Assembly: GCA_035455265.1 (NCBI GenBank)
Contig: DATIFK010000036.1
Location: 1 to 15,197, forward strand
Reading direction: 5' to 3'
Origin: MGOM01 sp035455265
GTDB lineage: Bacteria > Chloroflexota > Anaerolineae > Anaerolineales > E44-bin32
Length of the DNA: 15,197 nucleotides
The position numbers were made by a program, and so were the translations under genes. The notes beneath the pieces were generated by a model. That model was not told the origin of the DNA, did no database searches, and worked only from the letters and a program-made list of their open reading frames with translations. This document shows, piece after piece, positions 1-5,081 of the stretch (position 1 is the stretch's first letter; every line of letters starts with the position of its first letter).

Positions 1-941
1 ATGCCCATCAGCTTCTCGACCGCCAGCGCGTAGCCGAAGTTGTTGCCCATCGAGCAGAAGTAGTCCAACCGATCGGTGAAGGGCATGTTCATCAGGTACG
101 TGTTGCGCTCACCGATCTTCTCGTGGTTGCGGTGCAGATAGCCCATCACCGGCTTGAGCTTCGTGATCGTCTCGCCGTCGAGGCTGACGACCATGCGGAA
201 GACGCCGTGAGTCGAAGGATGCTGCGGCCCCAGGTTGACCACCAGCTGGTCGGTATCCATGGTGCGGCCGTCCCCTCCGCTTCGCTCCGGGGATGCTCCG
301 CCATTGCCGCCCTCGGCCTCCGGCACCGGCGCCACGCCGGCGTACAGGGCCGCGTCGGTCTCCGGCACCCAACCCTCGGGCGTGAAGGACGGGGGATAGG
401 CGACGTTGTGCCCGAAGGGGACCTTGTCCTCGATCCGGTAGACCTTGCCCTCCGGCCAGCGATTCTTGAACGGCTTGCCTTCCTCTTCGAAGTAGGCCTC
501 GTGCCAGTCCTTGCGCATCGGGTGGCCGGCGAAGCCTTCCCACATCAGGATCCGTCGCAGGTCGGGGTGGCCGCGGAAGCGAATCCCAAACAGGTCCCAC
601 GCTTCGCGTTCCTGGAAATCGGCGCCGGGGTAGACCGGGACAAGGGAATCGACCTCGGGGTTGTCGCGCGGCAACTGGACCTTGAAGGCCACCCCGGGGC
701 CGCCTTGCGTCCGATAGGCGTGGTAGACGACCTCCATCTTGCCGTCCGGGAGGTAGTCCACGGCGGTGACCGAAGACAGGTAGTCGAAGCCGAGCTCGTC
801 GCGCAGGCTGCGGGCGAATCCCGAGAGGCGGTCGGCGGCCACCAGGTAGCCGCTATACCCCGGGCGCGTGTCGGCCGTCACGGCGCCGGGAAAGCGAAGC
901 TCGAGTTGGTCCAGCGTCGGGGTGATCGTCGCCTCGGTCAT
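1..941 (-). CDS. nuoCD: NADH-quinone oxidoreductase fused subunits C and D (NuoCD), 3' end outside window
   Basis: Peripheral-arm subunits of respiratory complex I. Reading the minus strand from ATG 941, an uninterrupted frame covers 313 codons to the window edge. The N-terminal part is NuoC (30 kDa subunit), with the signature REAWDLFGIRFRGHPDLRRIL around residues 112-132. Residue 228 (ATG at 260) begins a typical NuoD (49 kDa) N-terminus, with NLGPQHPSTHG and GYLHRNHEKIGE. I translated codon by codon across 258-419 and found no stop between the two domains. They are joined by a low-complexity Gly/Glu/Ser/Pro linker of about 25-30 residues. The start codon overlaps the nuoB stop in an ATGA arrangement, so translation is probably coupled. 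NuoCD fusions are known in enterobacteria. Here a separate nuoD initiating at 260 is possible, but no strong ribosome-binding site precedes it. The C-terminal rest of NuoD is not visible. Confidence 0.9.
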   Translation of the reverse strand, partial: MTEATITPTLDQLELRFPGAVTADTRPGYSGYLVAADRLSGFARSLRDELGFDYLSSVTAVDYLPDGKMEVVYHAYRTQGGPGVAFKVQLPRDNPEVDSLVPVYPGADFQEREAWDLFGIRFRGHPDLRRILMWEGFAGHPMRKDWHEAYFEEEGKPFKNRWPEGKVYRIEDKVPFGHNVAYPPSFTPEGWVPETDAALYAGVAPVPEAEGGNGGASPERSGGDGRTMDTDQLVVNLGPQHPSTHGVFRMVVSLDGETITKLKPVMGYLHRNHEKIGERNTYLMNMPFTDRLDYFCSMGNNFGYALAVEKLMG

Positions 942-1600
942 GCGTTCGTCCCCGCCGGTTCGGCTTCGGGCTGGCCCTCGGCCTGGGGCCGGATCTTCGG
1001 CAGGTCGCGGATGTTGATCAGGTCGGGGCCCAACACCGGGATCGGCAGCGGCTCGACCGGCTCGGGCCGGTACCAGCGAACCGTCTTGAGCGACTCGCTG
1101 TCGATCTTCTTCTGGACCGTCATCAAGCCGTGCAACAGCGCCTGAGGCGTCGGCGGACAGCCGGGGACGTACACGTCCACCGGCACGAACTGATCCACGC
1201 CCGACACGACGTTGTAGCCTTCCTTGAAGGGGCCGCCGCCCGAGGCACAAGCTCCCATCGCCATCACGTACTTCGGCTCCGGCATCTGGTTGTACAGCCG
1301 CACGATCTGCGGGATCATCTTCTTGGTGACCGTGCCGGAGACGATCATCAGGTCCGTCTGGCGCGGGCTCGGCCGCATGACTTCCATGCCGAAGCGGGCA
1401 AAGTCGTAGCGGGCCGTGGCGGTGGCGATCATCTCGATGGCGCAACACGCCAGGCCGAACATCATCGGCCAGACCGACGAGCGCCGCCCCCAGTTGTAGA
1501 GGCGGTCCAGGCTGGTCACGGCGACCTGGCCCTTCAACTCATCGGGGACCTGGATTTCGGAAGGGGTTTCGGGCTCGCTCATTGGGCGCTGGGGCTCCAT
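938..1600 (-). CDS. nuoB: NADH-quinone oxidoreductase subunit B
   Basis: NuoB (PSST/20 kDa) holds cluster N2, the last Fe-S centre before quinone in complex I. The 220-residue product shows all four N2 ligands: adjacent C52-C53 in GLACCAIEM, C118 in MGACASGGGPF and C148 in VPGCPPTPQALLHGL. The core matches family length; a Pro/Glu-rich C-terminal tail of about 40 residues is extra. Two in-frame ATGs exist, at 1600 and 1582. Neither has a strong Shine-Dalgarno (a GGAG lies 12 nt before 1582), so the start is uncertain by six residues. It is first in its operon: a consensus promoter lies upstream and no nuoA is seen. The next gene, nuoCD, overlaps it by 4 nt. Confidence 0.96.
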   Translation of the reverse strand: MEPQRPMSEPETPSEIQVPDELKGQVAVTSLDRLYNWGRRSSVWPMMFGLACCAIEMIATATARYDFARFGMEVMRPSPRQTDLMIVSGTVTKKMIPQIVRLYNQMPEPKYVMAMGACASGGGPFKEGYNVVSGVDQFVPVDVYVPGCPPTPQALLHGLMTVQKKIDSESLKTVRWYRPEPVEPLPIPVLGPDLINIRDLPKIRPQAEGQPEAEPAGTNA

Positions 1601-1723
1601 GTTGGCAGGCTTGCGCTCCGGCCGTGATCGGGCCGCCGACGGGTGCCAGAGCGGTGAACTGCTAGCAGGACGCTGGGTGACGGGAACCGCGCCCGCCTTC
1701 CAGGCCGGCGGACCCAGGGGGGA

Positions 1724-1751
1724 ATTATACGTCCCCAGGTCGTTCTGTCAA
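1724..1751 (-). promoter_or_regulatory. Consensus sigma-70-type promoter for nuoB-nuoCD
   Basis: On the minus strand, a perfect -35 box TTGACA (1751-1746), a 16-bp spacer and a perfect -10 box TATAAT (1729-1724). Predicted transcription start is near 1717, giving a leader of about 117 nt before ATG 1600. The leader can fold: CTGGGT and ACCCAG enclose an inner CCGCC/GGCGG hairpin. A short inverted repeat GGGGA (1719-1723)/TCCCC (1732-1736) flanks the -10 box. The promoter is back to back with the regulator promoter at 1778-1806, so one bound protein could affect both. Confidence 0.8.
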
Positions 1752-1777
1752 GGCAAGCTTAATTTCTCAGATGACGT

Positions 1778-1806
1778 TTGACAAATTCGCCTGCCCGACC
1801 TAGAAT
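1778..1806 (+). promoter_or_regulatory. Promoter of the SufR-like regulator gene
   Basis: Perfect -35 TTGACA (1778-1783), 17-bp spacer and -10 TAGAAT (1801-1806). Predicted start of transcription is about 1813, only about 10 nt before ATG 1823, so the message has a very short leader. This argues against the in-frame TTG at 1778, which lies inside the -35 box. Confidence 0.8.
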
Positions 1807-1813
1807 CGGGCAG
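1791..1813. promoter_or_regulatory. Inverted-repeat operator over the -10 box of the regulator promoter
   Basis: Perfect 8-bp arms CTGCCCGA (1791-1798) and TCGGGCAG (1806-1813) separated by 7 bp, with the spacer holding most of the -10 box. Because most of it lies upstream of the predicted transcript start, it is better read as a protein-binding DNA palindrome than as an RNA hairpin. A dimer bound here would block RNA polymerase, which suggests autorepression by the downstream regulator. The half-site differs from the published SufR sites I recall (cyanobacterial CAAC-N6-GTTG type), so the binding protein is inferred from position only. Confidence 0.65.
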
Positions 1814-1822
1814 GGTTTGGAC

Positions 1823-2443
1823 ATGAGCGGCGATTCGCGCGCCCGCATCCTCGAGTTCCTCAAACGCCATAGATCAGGGTCGGTAGCGGACCTGAGCCGC
1901 GGCCTCGGCCTGACACCGGTAACCATCCGCCACCACCTCGAGGCTTTGATGGCAGATGACCTGGTCGAGGAGCCCTCCCCCCGACGCAGGCCGGGCCCCG
2001 GTCGCCCGGAGATGGCCTACCGCCTGACGCCTTCGGCCGACTCCCACCTTCCCCGCAACTACGGTGAACTATGCGCCTGCCTTGTCCGCGAGCTGGACGG
2101 CGGCCTCGGCAGCTCTGTAGGGAACGCCCTGGAGGCGGCAGGAACGGCCCTGGGGCACTCGCTTGTCGAGAACTGGAAGCAGGGCCATGGGGACCGGCGC
2201 AAGGCCGCCTTGGCCGTTCTGGAACGGCGCGGCTACTTGCCGGCCTGGGAAGACGTAGAAGGGATCCCGACGCTCGTCTTGTGCAATTGCCCTTACCTCG
2301 AAGTGGCGCGGGCGGCTCCGGGCATGTGCCAGTTCGACATGGGGCTGATCGAATCCGTCCTGGGCAGCCACGTCCACCTGGAGGCGTCGATCGCGGCGGC
2401 CGATCCGGCATGCCGCGTCCGGTTGACGGAGGCCCCCCTTTGA
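1823..2443 (+). CDS. SufR-like Fe-S-sensing transcriptional regulator (COG2345-type)
   Basis: A winged-helix regulator of 206 residues, likely a repressor controlled by a bound Fe-S cluster. Residues 5-65 form the HTH: RILEFLKRHRSGSVADLSRGLGL then TPVTIRHHLEAL as recognition helix, followed by an arginine/proline-rich wing (RRRPGPGRPEMAYRLT). The C-terminal domain carries C156-x12-C169-x13-H183-x13-C197 beginning at NCPY, close to the Cys/His ligand pattern described for SufR proteins (the last gap is one residue shorter than the x14 I recall). A further C154 sits two residues before the first ligand. Start ATG 1823 is chosen because the promoter -10 box ends at 1806; the weak AGGG at 1812-1815 may act as ribosome-binding site. 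The next gene is an A-type Fe-S carrier, which fits regulation of Fe-S assembly. Whether it also controls the divergent nuo operon is inference. Confidence 0.85.
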   Translation: MSGDSRARILEFLKRHRSGSVADLSRGLGLTPVTIRHHLEALMADDLVEEPSPRRRPGPGRPEMAYRLTPSADSHLPRNYGELCACLVRELDGGLGSSVGNALEAAGTALGHSLVENWKQGHGDRRKAALAVLERRGYLPAWEDVEGIPTLVLCNCPYLEVARAAPGMCQFDMGLIESVLGSHVHLEASIAAADPACRVRLTEAPL

Positions 2444-2468
2444 CAGCCGTGCTCGACCCTGCTAAACT
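2440..2468 (+). promoter_or_regulatory. Promoter of the A-type Fe-S carrier gene
   Basis: Perfect -35 TTGACA (2440-2445), overlapping the stop codon of the regulator, a 17-bp spacer and -10 TAAACT (2463-2468). Transcription would begin near 2475. The carrier can therefore be transcribed independently of the regulator gene. I do not see the 8-bp palindrome of the regulator promoter here; only CGACC before and TCGG after the -10 box are shared. Confidence 0.7.
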
Positions 2469-2494
2469 CGGTACACATCCTCTCGATTTGGGAT

Positions 2495-2500
2495 GGAGGT
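2495..2500 (+). promoter_or_regulatory. Ribosome-binding site deciding the erpA start
   Basis: GGAGGT lies 10 nt before ATG 2511. An in-frame ATG at 2493 overlaps this site and has no Shine-Dalgarno of its own, so 2511 is the better start. Confidence 0.75.
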
Positions 2501-2510
2501 ATTCGACAGA

Positions 2511-2921
2511 ATGGTAGCTCCTGTGGACGCTCCGACAGTAGAGACGGTTTCGACCGAGCCCATCACCCTCACCCCCTCGGCGGTCCAACGTGTTCGGAGA
2601 CTGCTGGACGAGCGCAATCTGCAGGGCCATGCCCTGCGGGTGTTCGTGTCCGGCGGCGGCTGCTCCGGGATGCAGTACGGCATGGCCCTGGAGGGCAACC
2701 CGCGTGAGACCGACCAGCGATACGCCTTCGAGGGTGTGGATGTCGTCGTAGATCCGATGTCGATGACGTATCTGGCCGGCTGCACCATCGACTACGTCGA
2801 CGAGATCATGGGCGGCGGGTTCCGCATCGACAACCCGAACGCCGTCGCCTCGTGCGGCTGCGGTCACAGCTTCCGGACAGCCGGCGAATCCGCGGCCGAT
2901 AGCGGCTGCGGCTGCCACTAG
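2511..2921 (+). CDS. erpA: A-type iron-sulfur cluster carrier (ErpA/IscA/HesB family)
   Basis: Receives an Fe-S cluster from the assembly scaffold and passes it to apo-proteins in the cytoplasm. The 136-residue product shows the family core: ITLTPSAVQRVRRLL near the start, then C51 in SGGGCSGMQYGM and C115/C117 in ASCGCGHSF, the three conserved cluster ligands. FEGVDVVVDPMSMTYLAGCTIDYV is the usual central segment. The C-terminus is unusual: about 15 residues after the normal CGCG-SF end, finishing in SGCGCH (C133, C135), as if a second Cys-x-Cys had been added. It follows the SufR-like gene by about 70 bp with its own promoter, and ends before a strong terminator. ErpA versus IscA cannot be decided from sequence alone; the family call is firm. 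Confidence 0.92.
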   Translation: MVAPVDAPTVETVSTEPITLTPSAVQRVRRLLDERNLQGHALRVFVSGGGCSGMQYGMALEGNPRETDQRYAFEGVDVVVDPMSMTYLAGCTIDYVDEIMGGGFRIDNPNAVASCGCGHSFRTAGESAADSGCGCH

Positions 2922-2948
2922 AGCCGCGAAGCCAATCGGACTTGGAGG

Positions 2949-2980
2949 GCGCAGGTCGCCATGGCGGCCTGCGCTTTTCT
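2949..2980 (+). terminator. Intrinsic terminator after the Fe-S carrier gene
   Basis: GCGCAGGTCGCC (2949-2960) pairs with GGCGGCCTGCGC (2963-2974) with one G-U wobble, giving about 11 bp with a CATG loop, followed directly by TTTTCT (2975-2980). The next start codon begins at 2981, immediately after the T-run, so this element also decides whether the DUF2203 gene is read through. Confidence 0.85.
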
Positions 2981-3367
2981 ATGGCATCGACCTTCTCCCA
3001 TCTGTTCACTCGCGAGGAAGCCGACGCGCTGCTGGTGACGTTGATTCCCCTGGTGGAGGAGATGATGCGCTCGCGCGCTCGCCTCCTCGAGCTCCAGCCG
3101 GCGCTGGAGCCGGTGCTTCAGAAGATGCTGGGCAACGGAGGCAGCCGCGCTACGGGTGAGCTGCTCGTCGTCTTCGAACGGCTGCGGGCGGCGCTGCGAG
3201 CCATCGAAGCGACCGGCGTCGTGGTCAAGGACATGCAGACGGGCCTGATCGACTTCCCCTCCAAACGCGGGCAAGCGATCGTCTTCCTCTGCTGGCAGCA
3301 CGGCGAGCCCGAAGTCGCCCATTGGCACGATCTGGACGCGGGGTTCGCCGGAAGACAAGCGATCTAG
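2981..3367 (+). CDS. DUF2203 family protein (COG4911)
   Basis: A 128-residue cytoplasmic protein of unknown function. It begins with the family's FTREEADALL-like segment (residues 9-18), continues with a charged helical middle likely to be coiled (residues 20-80), and ends with the conserved block DMQTGLIDFPSKR (84-96), VFLCWQHGE (101-109) and HWHDLDAGFAGRQAI (114-128). Length and C-terminus match the family. Start ATG 2981 is chosen because it gives the usual N-terminus; a TTG at 2942 would put codons through the terminator stem. There is no clear Shine-Dalgarno, and no promoter between the terminator and the gene, so expression probably depends on read-through or a weak signal I cannot see. 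Confidence 0.85.
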   Translation: MASTFSHLFTREEADALLVTLIPLVEEMMRSRARLLELQPALEPVLQKMLGNGGSRATGELLVVFERLRAALRAIEATGVVVKDMQTGLIDFPSKRGQAIVFLCWQHGEPEVAHWHDLDAGFAGRQAI

Positions 3368-3382
3368 CCTCTGGGAGACGAC

Positions 3383-3438
3383 CGCTTTCCGCTTTCCGCT
3401 TTCCGCTTTCCGCTTTCCGCTTTGCGCTTTCCGCTGCC
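3383..3438. repeat. Heptanucleotide tandem array, unit CGCTTTC (8 copies)
   Basis: Five identical CGCTTTC units (3383-3417), then CGCTTTG, CGCTTTC and CGCTGCC in unbroken 7-bp register. It begins 15 nt after the DUF2203 stop codon. The gap between DUF2203 and the convergent SH3 gene (3368-3699) holds three such arrays and no gene; 3493-3589 between the second and third shows nothing I recognise. Confidence 0.95.
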
Positions 3439-3450
3439 CGCCCCTAGCCA

Positions 3451-3492
3451 TCAGTCTTCAGCAGTCAGTATTCAGCGGTCCGTTGTCCGTTT
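3451..3492. repeat. Degenerate heptanucleotide array, TCAGTNN/TCCGTTN type (6 units)
   Basis: Units TCAGTCT, TCAGCAG, TCAGTAT, TCAGCGG, TCCGTTG and TCCGTTT follow one another at exactly 7 bp. The consensus is TCMGNNN, related to the array after the transporter gene (6897-6980). Confidence 0.85.
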
Positions 3493-3589
3493 CCGCACGC
3501 CCCGCTCGACGTCCATGTCCAAATGGGCTTCTTCCCCCGTGGACCCGACTCGGCCTTGCGCCACCCATCAAGCCGATGGTCGAAGGGCT

Positions 3590-3701
3590 GGCGACTGGAA
3601 ACCGAGAACTGATGACAGGGAGCTAGGGGGCTGGGGGCTGGGGGCTGGGCGCTGGGTCTCGGGGCTGGGAGCTGCGAGCTGGGTGCCGTCAGCAGCCAGT
3701 C
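3590..3701. repeat. Degenerate heptanucleotide array, GGGRGCT type (about 16 units)
   Basis: Units such as GGCGACT, GGAAACC, GAGAACT, GGGAGCT, GGGGGCT (twice), GGGCGCT, GGGAGCT, GCGAGCT and GGGTGCC run in 7-bp register, with one 8-bp and one 6-bp unit. The array runs into the stop codon of the minus-strand SH3 gene (3700-3702). The central part has four closely spaced G-runs on the plus strand. Confidence 0.85.
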
Positions 3702-4302
3702 ACCCTCCGCGAAGAAACGAAATCACCACTCCGAACAATCCAACCACGAGCAGGCCGAGGATCGCCAGGATCGGCGGGAAGCCGCCGGCGCCGCTGTCCC
3801 CCGTGGAAATCGGGGTCGCTTCCGGCAGCGCAGGCGCCGAGGTGAAGGTTGGCAGACGTGTCGCCGTGGCTTCGCCCAGGTTGAACTGCGCCGCCAGAGT
3901 GGGATCGATCGTGGACGTGACGCGCGGCGTGGGCGTCGGAGGCGGTTCGACGACGGGCAGTCCGCCCGGCTGAAACGTCTGCAGGACAACGAACGCAGCA
4001 TAGACCCAGGCGACGTTGCCGGCGACGCCCGGGTAGACGATCTGGATCCATTCGCCGCCCGGCGAGCGGCCCAGCGCCGGCGCCGTCTGGCCGGCGATGA
4101 GAATCCCGACCTGCGGATAGTTGACCCCGGGCCCGGTGCGAACGTTGACCTGCTCCGGCACCAGGATCGTCGGCCCCGACGGAGTCCCGGTGACCGTCGC
4201 CTGGATTTGGGCGCGCGGCGACCGGTCCGAAGCGGGCGCAAAGCCCATCATCAGACCGATGGACGTCACGGTCAGGCAGAAGACAGCCATTCGTCGGTGC
4301 AT
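3700..4302 (-). CDS. SH3b-domain protein with signal peptide and C-terminal membrane anchor
   Basis: Likely an envelope-exposed binding protein of about 200 residues. From ATG 4302 it has a signal peptide (MHRR then a hydrophobic stretch to APA, residues 1-24), a bacterial SH3-like domain at about 38-108 (VNVRTGPGVNYPQVG, GEWIQIVYPG, AWVYAAFV), a Pro/Thr/Ser-rich linker at about 110-165, and a C-terminal hydrophobic helix (PPILAILGLLVVGLFGVVISFL) ending RGG. This resembles wall- or surface-anchored proteins, but no sortase motif is seen. An in-frame ATG at 4329 would add nine residues. I prefer 4302 because a minus-strand TATAAT (4333-4328) overlaps 4329; neither has a Shine-Dalgarno. Its stop codon abuts the heptad array. 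It is divergent from the zinc-ribbon gene. Ligand unknown. Confidence 0.8.
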   Translation of the reverse strand: MHRRMAVFCLTVTSIGLMMGFAPASDRSPRAQIQATVTGTPSGPTILVPEQVNVRTGPGVNYPQVGILIAGQTAPALGRSPGGEWIQIVYPGVAGNVAWVYAAFVVLQTFQPGGLPVVEPPPTPTPRVTSTIDPTLAAQFNLGEATATRLPTFTSAPALPEATPISTGDSGAGGFPPILAILGLLVVGLFGVVISFLRGG

Positions 4303-4305
4303 CGA

Positions 4306-4335
4306 TTGGCGCCAGGAGGAGGCGCGCATTATACT
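4306..4335 (+). promoter_or_regulatory. Promoter of the zinc-ribbon gene, predicted leaderless message
   Basis: TTGGCG (4306-4311), 18-bp spacer, TATACT (4330-4335). Transcription would start at about 4342-4343, coinciding with ATG 4343, so the message would be leaderless. On the opposite strand the same bases supply a TATAAT (4333-4328) for the divergent SH3 gene, so the two -10 boxes overlap. The -35 match is weak. Confidence 0.5.
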
Positions 4336-4342
4336 ACGCGCA

Positions 4343-4951
4343 ATGAACCAGGCTGCTCCCTTCGATCAACGCACCTTCCACGGACCCGTCACCCCGGACC
4401 GGTTGGCGCAGGCGCTCGTCGCGGAATTCGATCGCGGCGACCTGCGCGCCCAGAGTATCGGCGATGGCGAGCAGGTGTTGGTGCAGATCGCCAGCCGCGC
4501 CGGCCAACCGTCCGGTGGGCGGACGGCCCTGACCGTGCAGCTGTCGACGGTCGAGGATGGCGTGCTGGCGCGTCTGGGCCAGCAGGAGTGGCTCGGCGTC
4601 GCGGCCAGCCTGGGCACGACGGCGTTGTGGGCTCTCAAGAACCCGTGGTCGCTGCTCGGTCGACTGGACGACATCGCCCAGGATCTGACCTCCCTGCAGC
4701 TTTCGTCGCGGGTATGGGACGTCCTGGGCGCCGCCGCTCGCACCCTGGGCGCCTCCCAGGCGATCTCCGAGCGCCTGCGTCGCCTGACCTGCCCCTACTG
4801 CCTGTCGGCCAACGAGGTGGGCGTCCCCAGCTGCGTCGCCTGCGGCGCGCCGCTGGGGCCCGATCAACCGGTGGCATGCCCTCGTTGTGGTTTCGTCTGG
4901 CCATCCGGGACCGACACCTGCGGCAATTGCGGCGCGCGACTGTCCACCTGA
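4343..4951 (+). CDS. Double zinc-ribbon protein of unknown function
   Basis: A 202-residue soluble protein. Residues 1-145 form a domain I do not recognise: FDQRTFHGPVTPDRLAQALVAEF, a probable beta-rich segment (QVLVQIASR, RTALTVQLSTVEDGVLARLGQQEW), then helices (ASLGTTALWALKNPWSLLGRLDDIAQDL and WDVLGAAARTLGASQAISERLRRL). Residues 150-196 carry two zinc knuckle pairs: C150PYC153 with C164VAC167, and C179PRC182 with C193GNC196, the pattern of tandem zinc ribbons. No membrane helix of normal length is obvious. The start has no Shine-Dalgarno near it (an AGGAGGAGG lies too far upstream, 4314-4322), which agrees with a leaderless message. The 130-bp gap to the transporter holds a GC-rich stem (4959-4982) without a T-run. 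Confidence 0.82.
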   Translation: MNQAAPFDQRTFHGPVTPDRLAQALVAEFDRGDLRAQSIGDGEQVLVQIASRAGQPSGGRTALTVQLSTVEDGVLARLGQQEWLGVAASLGTTALWALKNPWSLLGRLDDIAQDLTSLQLSSRVWDVLGAAARTLGASQAISERLRRLTCPYCLSANEVGVPSCVACGAPLGPDQPVACPRCGFVWPSGTDTCGNCGARLST

Positions 4952-5081
4952 GGTCCTTCTGCGCGGGGGCTCCCCGGCGCAGCAGGGCCTTCTGTTCGCT
5001 CGATCGACTCCACAGGTTCTGCTGGAGCCCGCCGGCCCGGATGTCGAGGGGATGGCCGAGGGGCGGCGCTGAAGTACGTTC

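Noticed and set aside
241..420. Stop codon or frameshift separating nuoC from nuoD
   Set aside because: Codon-by-codon reading shows one continuous frame through the linker.
123..1145. Long open frame on the plus strand opposite nuoCD and nuoB
   Set aside because: It is the antisense of two well-matched complex I genes; high GC content makes long antisense frames common, and its translation has no recognisable motif.
1778..1822. N-terminal extension of the SufR-like protein from TTG 1778
   Set aside because: These bases are the -35 and -10 boxes of its own promoter, so they cannot all be in the message.
1860..2918. 352-codon open frame on the minus strand
   Set aside because: It covers the SufR-like and Fe-S carrier genes in antisense and is Arg/Gly/Pro-rich without domains.
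3383..3492. CRISPR array
   Set aside because: Units are 7 bp with no spacers, and no cas genes are in the window.
3422..3973. Open frame on the plus strand in the repeat-rich gap
   Set aside because: It translates heptad repeats and the antisense of the SH3 gene; it has no ribosome-binding site or family motif.
4959..4982. Intrinsic terminator after the zinc-ribbon gene
   Set aside because: A GC-rich stem with a bulge exists, but no T-run follows.
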